Positions 22,501 through 34,500 of a stretch of DNA of 64,000 nucleotides are shown one piece after another; the first letter of the stretch is position 1, and each line of letters starts with the position of its first letter. The DNA is from Notospermus geniculatus. Its lineage: Eukaryota > Nemertea > Pilidiophora > Heteronemertea > Lineidae. The notes under the pieces are model-generated. The model was given only the letters and a program-made list of their open reading frames with translations. It was not told the origin of the DNA and did not search any database. Made by a program: the position numbers and the translations under genes. The stretch is taken from positions 246,004 to 310,003 of the forward strand of contig NMRB01000472.1 of the NCBI GenBank assembly GCA_002633025.1. The letters run 5' to 3'.

Positions 22501-25500
22501 CCCTCATTCTTCACAATCTTTTGCACCAAGAAACCATATGTTTATCCTATCCATCAAATTGTTTCTTTTACTCTATATTCTTCTGATGTAAACATGAGTA
22601 GGTTGTGGTTAAGTGTTGAAAACGGATGCGTCTGCTAGGTCTGAGAATGGCATCTGTATGAAACATTCAGCACAGATTTCCAGTCTGTCAGCTGAAAATT
22701 TCATCTTATGTAAAATGAATGTCAGCTGTCTTCTAATATTAGCCTAACTCGATACAACCATGAGTGAAGATCAGCCTTATACCATCCGACATCCTGGAGG
22801 AAAGAGGCTTCTTCTATGGCTGTGGTGAGGAAGTCGACTCCATATCTGACTTGTGGTCAGAAGGTCCTAGGTTCAGATCCTAACATCGGTGTGGGAGGCC
22901 TGGGAAGCCTCTGTGTAAAGTCACCAACACTTATGTCATCAATGCAAACTTGTTATAGTCCCGTCAGCTTCTTGACTTTGTTCATTTTCAAGGTATGAAG
23001 GTATCTTCCAGTAATAAAACAAAAGTTCTTCAGTTCATGGTACACATTTCATGCTTACGGTAAGCAACAGCGGTAATACCGCTGTTGGAATTGAATGGGT
23101 TACAATTTAGTTGCACAGTATCAAGAAAGCGGTATACATGTACATGTAAATGTACCTGTAAGGTGCAATATGATAATAAATGGTACAAGAGATAGCGACC
23201 CAATGTTGAAGCCTTTCACTGTTCATCTGTATATTACCTGGAGAAAGATGCTATCATGGCCAAACAACCTTCATCTCTGCTCCATCGGTCTAGACATAGA
23301 TGAGATGGAAAAGTGATAACTGCCAGTTAAAACCACCACTGGGACTAACGAGTAGACTTCATTCAATAAACCAGTGTTACTGATCATTGGAAGTGAAACG
23401 TTCACAGCTAGGTGAAAATTGGCATCAACTTCATGATCAGCTCCTGTAAACTCAAGTTGGTAATGTGTGCAGAGTGCCTAGGCTCTGCCTCATACGCCAT
23501 CAGTCAAATGGTCACAAATCAGCAATGGTTTCTTCAGAGTTTCCTCTCAGTCTGCAGACCACAAAATAAGGGCTGTTCTAGGGTCATAGCCGTTTGCTTC
23601 TTCCCCGGCCCCCACCCTTCCTGAGACATCTATGAACCCCTAGGGACTGTGCTATAGCCCAACAAGGAATTACCCAGACCAACCTTCCGTCCTGTTCTCG
23701 ATCACGGTTTACTGATGCATGTTTTCTACCTTACAGGTGATAATTTACTCGACAGCCGTGACGAAATCAAGGAGAAATACTACTATTCAATATACGAGAT
23801 GGTCGTCAGGGGGAGCTGCTCATGCTACGGTCACGCTTCACGATGTCTGCCTATTGATGGCAGGTCAAACCCAAAGAGCGGAGATATGGTAAGGGTTAAT
23901 GCCAAGACATCAAACTGTAGGTCAGGCTATCGTCAAACAAATGGGAGCAAGATCCAGGAAAACAGGCCTTATACATGAAATAAGAATATCATGATGACAC
24001 ATTCACTTCTGCATCACTATGGCCTAAACTCGCAAGGTCTAACCTCATCAATGGTGACCCTGTTGGCACCTGATTTAGAGACGTCTTGAACTAGGAATTC
24101 TGATGGTACCAAATGCTATGCTAGAATCTTCAACTGCTCTGCTCTTGTTTCTAGGTCCACGGTCAATGTCAGTGTACCCATCACACCACGGGCAACAACT
24201 GTCAAAAGTGTCAAGATTTCTACCACGACCTACCGTGGCTACCTGCCCGCAACAACCAACCAAACGCCTGCAAGAGTAAGTCTTCTCTCCAATAGAACAA
24301 GGTTTTATCTCCATTTGTGAGCAGTGGGGGCATGGTTGGTTGACGTAAGAGCTCAACTCTGTACAGTTCATAATACATCAGAGTGTACACTGTTGCTGTT
24401 AGTTTAATCAACCATGCACCTACTAATTCCCAGTGGTGATACTGCTGTTGACCAGTTGAAGCAATGGAGTCTTGGCCACTTGTATGACCAGACTTCCAGA
24501 AATGATGACTTTGTTTTGTTCTTACGTAATGTCGGCTGGCTTCAGTTCCTTCATGTCTCCAGTTACATTGAAACTAGGACAGGATCTCAAGGGTCAGAGG
24601 TTGCTAGGGTCTTGAACGTTGGTCTGAGAATGTTAATTGCCTGAATAATACTGTCTCCTGAGTCATGAAGTTGGGCACTTCCTTCAGTCGTCAGGGATAC
24701 CATCTCATCCCGTTGTGGTCAATCGAAATGTCATCTTAAATAATGGTGGATTTCATGATTAGTGGAAGCCTCTCGAAGAATCCATCCTCTTGGCCTAAGT
24801 GGCAAATGAATATTCTCCATAGACTATCACCTTTCAAAGTTTGTTTTATTTCAAAACACGATTGAAATACTTCCACCTGCCTTTGGCCTAGTTGTAGAAG
24901 ACAGTAATGTAAAAGACATAAGATGCTCAAGTACTGCTATTAGCCTTGTGCTGTTGCTAATTAACCCCTTAAAATGACTTAAAGTGGCCTCTGGGTCGGT
25001 CTGATCTACAGACTCTTCTGAAAAAGGTTGCCTTGGCTGAGTGACTCCTGGTAGTATAGTAAACAAGAAGTCAATCTCCAGAATTCACGAATTTTCGACC
25101 CCAACCGGGGTCTTTTTCAAGTGGAACTTTACAATCTGAAACTCTAGAAAAGACTGTCTAGAAAAGACTGTCTAGAAAAGACAGTCTTTTCTAGAGTTTC
25201 AGATTGTAAAGTTCCACTTGAAAAAGACCCCGGTTGGGGTCGAAAATTCGTGAATTCTGGAGATTGACTTCTTGTTTATTATCATTTAGTGTGTCAATTT
25301 TGTGCTTTTTGTACCTTGGTAGTATAGTAAAGGTGCTGTACACCTGAGAGTTCTCGTCCATGAGTTGGCTTTCAGTGGGTAGTTTCACCATTGCTGGTTT
25401 TCTTACGGCTTACACCAATAACACAAATGACTGCCCATAGCTTTCTACAGCTGGGTTGCCCGTAGAGAGCAAATTCACGCCAGAAAACTCTCTCATGGAG

Positions 25501-28500
25501 GAGCACTGAAGCCAATGAGGATCGTAGCTACGATAGAGGGCAGCACACCAAAACCTGGTCCTATACAATGGACGCCTTTTGTGTGGGAAATTGATCAGGA
25601 CCGGGATGTCAGTTTCATTTCAATAGTTATAACCACTTGTGACACCTATTGAGGCAGTGAGCTAGGGTCCCCATTCCCATGTCGGTAAACCCTGACGGTC
25701 ATCAAAGTGGACCATCCGACGGCAGCCACATCCTCAGAGCTTCACCAGTAGCACCTTGTTATCACAGGTTGGTCCGTCTCACAGCAATCATGGCAGAAAA
25801 AAGCCGTGTTGATACTGTATAGTTGATCTGTTTACTAATAGACCTTCTACTCCATGTCATGGAGCGCTAGTTGAGGAAGGCTGCCTGGTGGTTTGTCTGC
25901 ATGGCTTTGATTCCAGGCCTAGTTCACACACTTTTTTCTAATGCATAACATTGTACAACGTTGTCTAAGTGGGTACAATGATCTGTAGAATAAGAAGGTT
26001 AAATGTATAGGGAGAGGAAGTCTTGATTTCCTTTTTCTCTGCTGGATACTTATATCCATTGCAGTGGTAAGTTTAACCCTCTGGTTGTTCTTCCTGTTGA
26101 CCCCTTTCTACCACAGGCACAGGCATGTTCAGGTATGCCCCTTCCCCAGTGGGACATACCTGAACAGTTGGGCGTACCTGAACATGGCCCAGTTACTGGC
26201 TGGGGATGCAGTGAAACTTCTCTGGCTCAAACGGGCAATTAAGAATGTCACCTCGTCCAGGAGTCCTGCATGTGGATATGATCCCTGATTCCTGCCCTCT
26301 TCCTCACATGGGAGTTCTTCTTCCTCTCTTTCAGAATGTAATTGTAACAGTCACTCCACATCCTGTCGTTTTGATGCGGCCGTTTACGAAGCCAACAACC
26401 GCACGAGTGGCGGCGTGTGTGAATTCTGTGAGCACAACACGATGGGTAGGAATTGTCAGGAGTGTCGACCGTTCTTCTACCAGGATCCTAACTTGGATAT
26501 CAGACACCCACAGATCTGCAGGCGTAAGTTCTAACTTGTCATGTGAATACAGTAGAAGGAAACTGGAGGACCGGAAGGAAATCTCTGCTATGAAGGAGAG
26601 TTGCCCTCTCTGTCACATGAACAGCTGGTCCAACCAGGTTGGAACCATGAACCGTAGAGGTGATGGGCACCAATGTTTTCATTCAATGACTTGATTCTTT
26701 GTCCTTGCAGCGTGTAACTGTGACCCTGCTGGATCAGAGAACCGAGGAGAGTGTGACGGAAAGACAGACCCTGAGCTCGACCTCGTGGCCGGTCGCTGTA
26801 CCTGTAAGCGTCATGTCATGGGAGAACGGTGCGATCGCTGTAAAAATGGCTACTGGAATCTGCAAGATGCCAATCCAGATGGTTGCCAAGGTAACTTTAA
26901 ACAGCTGCATAGACTCATCCATAATTTGGCGACAAGCCTTCTCCGTACTAAGTAACAGTAGGTCTCACCTTAGTTCAGTTATGAGTGTCACCTTTCAGTT
27001 GTCTTTTCTAAACTTATTTCTTTGATTGAAACCTGCCATTTCATGATTGATATTTTACTTCAGAATGCTCGTGTAATCTTCTGGGCACTATTGGTAACTT
27101 TGGCTGTGACAAGTATACTGGGGAGTGTCGCTGTAAGCGATATGTGACGGGGCGCGACTGTGATATTTGTGTGGTGAGTAGAGAATGATTTTGATGCATT
27201 CATTGATGAACTACAGTTATAGTCACATGTCATGCATTAACAACCATTAACGTTTTTCTTTTCTCCTCACAGCCGAAGTACTGGGGGTTGAGTGAAGAAC
27301 GAGACGGCTGCAAACCTTGTCAGTGTGACATCGGTGGCGCCGTCACTCAGGACTGTGACCAAGGAGATGGACGTTGCCAATGCCGACGGAACATCATTGG
27401 CCGGAACTGTGACCAAGTGAAGCCAGGGTATTACCTGCCATTGTTGGATTACAATGCTTATGAAGGAGAACATGCTCAAGGAATTGGGGTGAGTTGGATG
27501 GAAAAAGTGCCCTCGTCCTAAACAACTTGTGGCTCGTACTAGATGTGTTGGATTGGATCTTGATGCTGCCTTAGATAAACAAGATGTAGGCTCAGGATAA
27601 GTCCACATTTGATACTGTAATTGTCAGTTCCAGATCGGTAATGATCGTGGGTATGAACCAAGCATACCCTCAATATACGCTCTGTGAAGTCAATGTAACT
27701 GTATCAAGATGAAATTCCTATTCAACAGGATACCCGCATGGTGATCAGAGAGCACTACCCCGGCCGTGAACCGACGTGGACAGGACCAGGTTTCATGAGG
27801 GTGACAGAGGGAAGCTCATTGGAGTTCACCATCAATGACATCATTCAGGATATGTACTATGACCTCGTCATCAGATATGAACCACAGGTATGGGATAGTT
27901 TTAATATACCGGTAGATCTATTCAAGTGGCCAAATGGCTCGGCATATAAATTCCCCACACCGCCTCGCTGGACTCGTGTCTTGTGTGAAAGGTCTAATAG
28001 AAAACCACTGAGGGTGAAAATTGGCATGCTGCACCGCTTCCATGTTCAGAACAAACATGGCCTAACCAAGCAGCATACCTAGGCAGAGTGGGACTTGGAA
28101 CACATTACATTGCAGCACATCAGATGAGTTGATTCTGAAAGCTTGCCGCTGGTTTTGTCCATCGTTGATTCACTGTGTCCTGATTCCAGATGAGTGAGCG
28201 TTGGGAGGACGTGAGGGTGACTATCACTCGCCCCGATGGTGAGCCAGATCAGCAGGGTCCATGTGCTAACAGCATCCCACAAGATGATCTCAAGGCCACA
28301 AGTCTTCCACCCAGTAAGTACGAACAGCATGATGGATTCAGCAGTAGAGCGGTCCTGAAGCAGAACATGTTGATACAGAGAGACCCCAGGGTAACAGCAC
28401 AGACTGCTGACAATCATGGCTGTCTGTTGCTGAGGTCAATGACTATGCTGGTACATGTATTGGAACTGGTATTCTTCCCTGGTTTCTTCAATCCTTCCAT

Positions 28501-31500
28501 CATGCTGTGTTGCCAAGCTACCAGTACTTTTCCCCCGTTTCTTCACACTTCCGTCACTCTTCTTTTCCATATTCCAGCAAATCGTTTCTATGTTGTCGCC
28601 CCGAGTTCCTGCCTTGAGAGGGGTGTCACCTACAAGATCAAGCTGGACTTCCCCAGATACCGGGCAGACAAGGTCACACCAGATGCCAGCATTCTCATTG
28701 ATTCAGTAAGTAACCTGGCCGAACAGTGGAGCAGGGAATCGGAATATGTTGACAACGTGAGGAAGACAAGTTCTCGTGCATTGTGGACAGGCGACAGGCG
28801 AATTTTGTCCACTGGAAAGAAGGGAGATGAAGACAGTCAGAAGTGTTTCTTTTTGGCGTCTTGTGTTTCAACCCATTAGGCCTGCAAACAGCCTGCCATT
28901 ATCCACCTCAAACGTCCTCCAAAGCCAGCATTTGGAGAGCCTGCCCGATCCTACTTTTAGATATAACCATTACGCCATTTCATAAGTTGTTACCGTCACT
29001 GATTGGTTATTTCATTTGTGTTGTAGATTGCTCTCCTGCCCAAGACCGATACCATCCCCTTATTTCTTCACATCGAATCGAGCCGAGCCAAACAAGAGTT
29101 TGACCACTACCGCTGCCGAGAGCTCCTCATGTCCGTCATCCGACGACAGCTACCAGAAGTCTGCGCTAAACTTTACTTTAGCATCTCTGCTAGCATCCAC
29201 CAGGGGGCTCTTGACTGTCAGTGTGACCCCATGGGCTCCCTCAGCACGGAATGTGATCCTCTCGGCGGACAGTGCAAGTGTAAGAAGAATGTTATGGGAC
29301 GTCGTTGCGACCAGTGCAGCCCGGGGATGTGGGGATTTGGACCTGATGGATGCCAGCGTAAGTTTGTAATGGTCAAGGCCCCTCAAAGCCTTCTCAGTTC
29401 AACTGTTGGCCTGACAAATGAGAACGTGTTTCAAATGATGTTTGAAATAGTCCAGCGTTTCACAGTTCTGATAGAAGTTGGCAGTCTGTTCCAGAGTTCA
29501 GATGCACCCATAGAGAAGGCCCTACACTGATGACAAAAAATTCAGGAACAATGCTGTTGAAGTACATTCCATCAATCTGGTATTGTTCAACTTTGCTTTA
29601 TTCTTCAGCATGTAACTGTGACCAATCCGGTTCCGTCGATAACTTCTGTGACATCACCAACGGCCAGTGTCTGTGTATCCCGAACGCGTACGGTCAGAAA
29701 TGTAACGAGTGTCAGAGGGGCTTCTATAACTTCCCGCGGTGTCGACGTTGTGAGTGTAACGGCCACGCAGACACGTGTCAAGATCGGACGGGAATATGTA
29801 ACAACTGTACAGATTTCACGATCGGAGACCACTGTGACAAGTAAGAAATGTGTTCCGATTCTATGTGATGATCATTCTTTCTGCGTTCAGCGTGCTCACA
29901 TTAACCTCTCTACATCCAGCCTTCTTAAAAGCTTCCGAGGGTTATCTTCAGTCTTGAAGAACATTCAAGACCAATCTTGATTTCACCATTTTCCAGGTGT
30001 CTAAAGGGTTACTACGGAGATCCCAGGATAGGCACCGGCCTGCCGTGCCGGGAATGTATGTGTCCTGGTGGATTAGGGAGCGGTTACTCCCACGCTGACG
30101 ACTGTACCTTGGACCTTGTCACGCAGGTCGTGCTCTGTGAATGCAGGCCTGGTTATGTTGGTGAGTATTCCTGGGTAGTGGATGGGAGATGAACATGGCA
30201 ATCCCGAGGTTGTCGACTTAAATAGAGTGTCTTCAACTCTGCCTTCCACTGTGGTACTTCTGGTTGGTGCTGTTCAGTCAGTCTTGGGTCCTAACCATCC
30301 TGTGCCTGCCCAACGAAGCCTCGAGGTCCGTATCCAATGAACTAGCCGTATTTACCTCATTCCAGGTGACAAGTGTGAGAGATGTAAAGAGAACTTCTAC
30401 GGCAATCCTCTGATCCCTGGCGGTAAATGTGAAGCCTGTGTGTGTAATAACAACATCGACTTCGACGTTCCTGGAAGCTGTGATGCCACGACGGGAGAGT
30501 GTCTCAAGTGTTTGTATAACACGGAGGGCTTCAGCTGTGAGAGGTGCCAGGATGGGTACTATGGCGATGCAACTACACAGTCTTGTCAAAGTATGTAGCA
30601 GTTCTTGGAAACATCTTCCTCCTTCCTTGTTCTGGCTCTTGCAATAACCAGGATTTGGTATGCAGCCCTTCTTCACTAAAATTCTCCCTCCTTTTCAACA
30701 GGTTGTATATGCGACGTCCTTGGAACCGACCCTAAGGGTGGCAGCTGCGATCGTGTGACCGGTCAGTGTCCCTGTCTACCCAATGTCATCGGCCCGAGCT
30801 GTGATCGTTGCGAGGTGGACCACTGGAAGATTGCCAGTGGAGAGGGTTGTGAAGCCTGTAACTGTGACCCTGAGGGTTCCTTGTCTTCACAGTGTAATCA
30901 GGTGAGTTGGCGAGGGAAGCATTTCTCCCTGACTATCAAGTCAACTTGAGTGTTCGTTCAAATTTGAAGTTAGCGGAGATTGACCGGACGTCAGATATCA
31001 TCACATGAGGCACAGGAACTGATTCATCATTTGTGAAGCGGTCTATTCATGTGGTGTTTTCTCTTTCAGTTTGATGGTCAATGTCAGTGTAAGAAAGGGC
31101 GTGGTGGACGGACCTGCTCCGACTGCGAGGCTAACTATTGGGGTGACCCTAACGTTGGCTGCCAAGGTGAGGGGATACGTGTGATAGCCGAATTACTCAT
31201 TTCCTTACAGACTGCTGGAGTTGTTACCTTGATATTCTTACATATCCTTCAGACAAGGATGGATATTACTGATTTCTGAGTTTTCCTTCCGGCATTGTTT
31301 CTCATACGTGACAAATTCATCTCTTTCCAGAATGTCAGTGCGATCCCCGAGGCTCCGCCACACTTCAATGCGACCGTGATACCGGCAGATGCCAGTGCAT
31401 TCTGGGAGTGTCGGGTGACAAGTGTGACCGCTGCGATCGCGGAACAACTGGAGAGCTACCGTTCTGTAAACCGTGTGGTGAATGCTTTAACAACTGGGAC

Positions 31501-34500
31501 AAGATTCTCATGCGGTTGAAGAGTAAGTTACCGTTGACCAATTCCCTCATGGACTGGTTTGATCAGGTCCACACTGTCCACTAGGCTGCTTGATCAAGTG
31601 GCAGGAACTGATGTCCTGAGTTCTTTTCAGATGAGACGTACGTCCTGATTGAAGACATCAAAAACATCAAAACGACAGGAGCACCAGGAGCATTTGATTC
31701 AGAGTTCATTGAGATGGAGAAGAAGCTGGATGAAATCCGAGCGATATTGGCAAATACGAACGTCTCGACGAGCGATATCACGGACCTGGAGATCATCCTC
31801 AGGAACATCAGGTAGGCCTCCCTAAATCATGTCATTCTGGTTCCACTCATTTGCGACCAATTTCAAAACAATTTTGACTGGCAGAGTCCTCATCATGAAG
31901 ATTGTAATGGTGTGTTTGTCTAATTTCAGGGAGAACTTCACCAGTCATATTGAAGAGAATGAGAAAGTGGAACTGAAGCTTGATGACAACACGAAGAGCA
32001 TCAGTGACTTGAATGTAAAAATCAGGTCGCTCAAGAATCGAATCAACGAGCTCAAGAAGGCTGCGGATCAACTTCGTAACAACGCCACGGACATACGAGA
32101 CAAGGATGTTGAAGGTTGGTACGAAGTTTGTGGACCTGCCATGCATCATCTGACTATCTAACTCGCTGCGAGTCTAGCACCACAGGGTGTCTCAGAAGTG
32201 TTCACTGTTATGTCCAGTGGTGAAGTCCAAAGGCTCGCTCATGGTCTTTGAGATCTCCCCTCACGTTCTCACAATTGATATCATTTCTCTTTGTGCTTCT
32301 ACCAGGAGCCTTCAACAGCATCAAGGAGAGTCAGAACCGGTCCAGACTGGCTCAAGACCGCGTTGACAGCACAGACAGAGTTGTCAGTGAGTCGATGGAC
32401 GTACGCCGGGAGACGGAGAGGATTTTAGACAACAATACGGACGGTTTTAACGACAAGATGAAGTTGAATGAGGCGGCGTTGGATATGGTAGCATCGGACG
32501 TTGAGGATATGGAGAAAGGCATCCCTGATCTTAACGACAAGGTGTGGAGGATTGGTCAGTCAATTCATGTCGTTGAAGCATCGAACGCCTGGTCAACACT
32601 GATGTGACTTGTGGCCTGGTACAGTTGCTGGAAGAGCTATTGTTCAGGGCCCGGTTGCACGAAACTCACGACAGCGCTATCTTGGTGTTAGCACTAACTT
32701 GATGTTAAATGACGTAAAAGAACAATGGATTTTTACGTCATCTAACATGAAGATAGCGCTAACACCAAGATAGCGCTGTCGTGAGTTTCGTGCAACCGGG
32801 CCCTGATCTTGTCCGAGAAGTTTGGAAGACAAGACCACGTATGCAGCTTGGCAAGTCACTGAGCTTGGAAAAACCATGTCTTCCTAGGTCCTTGTTACAG
32901 CTATATCTGCTTATTTCCAGGTGTGTGGTAACCGTGGCGCCCCCTGTGACCTCCTCTGTGGGGGTGCCCTCTGTAAGGAAGGATGTGGTAAAGCATTAGT
33001 GTGTGACTCGGCTGCGGTGAGGAAGGCGGCCAGCGGGAGAGATTTCTCAAATGATGCCGATGCGACACTGACCAATAAGGATAAGCAAGCTACTGAATTG
33101 CGGGATAATGTAAGTAAGAGATGTTCAGTCACACTTACAGATGTTCAGTCACACTTACAGATGTTCAGTAATGTTCAGTCACACTTGTTCAGTGTCGTTT
33201 GGGCACCTTCATACACAGATATGTATTTTGGGCCTTTCTCTGTTTGTAGATTGAGATGGCGAGGGATGATGCCGTACGCTCAAAAGTAGCAGCCAAAGAG
33301 GCACACGACAGGTGTGAGTTGGCCAAGAACATGTCGATGAGGGGAGTCAACGACCTTCAGGAACTGATCGACAGAATCAAAGACTTCCTGGCACAGAAGG
33401 GGGCGAAGCCGGCTAGCATCAGAACGGTAAGGGTGGCGTATTTTGGACTCGAAGACGTGGATCGACAGCTCAAGTTGCTGCTGTTCAGTATGACGAATTT
33501 TCCTTCAGTTACCATATCTGACTGTAAGCCATGAGCCTTCTGACCTGCCCGTCCTTTTGAGTACGTACCAGTACACCTACAAACAGTCAATTCATCAAAT
33601 CTGGAACAATCCCTCCAAGGATGGTTGCTCTTCTGTGACCTTGAGTAAACGCTGCTTAGATCTGATGTGGTCTCTTCTTCCAGCTCGCCGAGGAGGTCCT
33701 TGACATGAGGATCTCACTCACCCCAGCTCAGATTAGGGACCTAGCTATGCAGATCAACGAGACAATCGAAGGCCTTACCAACATTGATGCCATCTTGGAG
33801 GCTACGAGAGATGACTTGAATCGTGCCCAGTCACTGAAAGGCAGGGCAGACGGAGCCAAGTAAGTTTTGTTCATTGATTGTTGGCCTACATGTTGATTGT
33901 AGATGAGGGCATCTGGATCACACTCTTGGATTGTTGTTGAGAAGCTGTAAAATGTAGGACACTTCTTTGTGAGGTGTCATAGTGGCCCCGTGGATACACA
34001 GACGGTCCTCACCAGCAGGATTGCTGCTGGTTCATACAAAGATCGACAGCGAACACAACTTCGTCATCCTGCTCTTCCCATGATGCTTTTGAACAAAGTT
34101 CTTCCACATTCGCACTCCTGGTTGCACTGTGTATGAACGGGCCTTCACCATTCAGCTTTGAACCTCAAAACATCTCCTGCCCCTTTCTTCTCCAGGAAAG
34201 AAGCTGATAAGATCCTCAGCACGGCCCAGGGCGTATCGAGTGCTCTTGACGATGCTAAAGATGCACAGGATGCTGCTGAAGCAGCCATTCAGAATGCCAC
34301 GCAAGCCATCAACGCCGCCCAGGGCGACCTGGACATGGTATGTAAGAAGTTAGGATTGATAAGACTTCCCGTAGGCCTTAAGTGAAAATTTGCAAATGTT
34401 TCATTATTGAACCCTTCATTGTAGGTCGAGACAGAGACCGAGGGAGCTATGAACATCTCAATGGGCTCAATGGGTCAGGTGACCGACCTGAAGGATCGCC

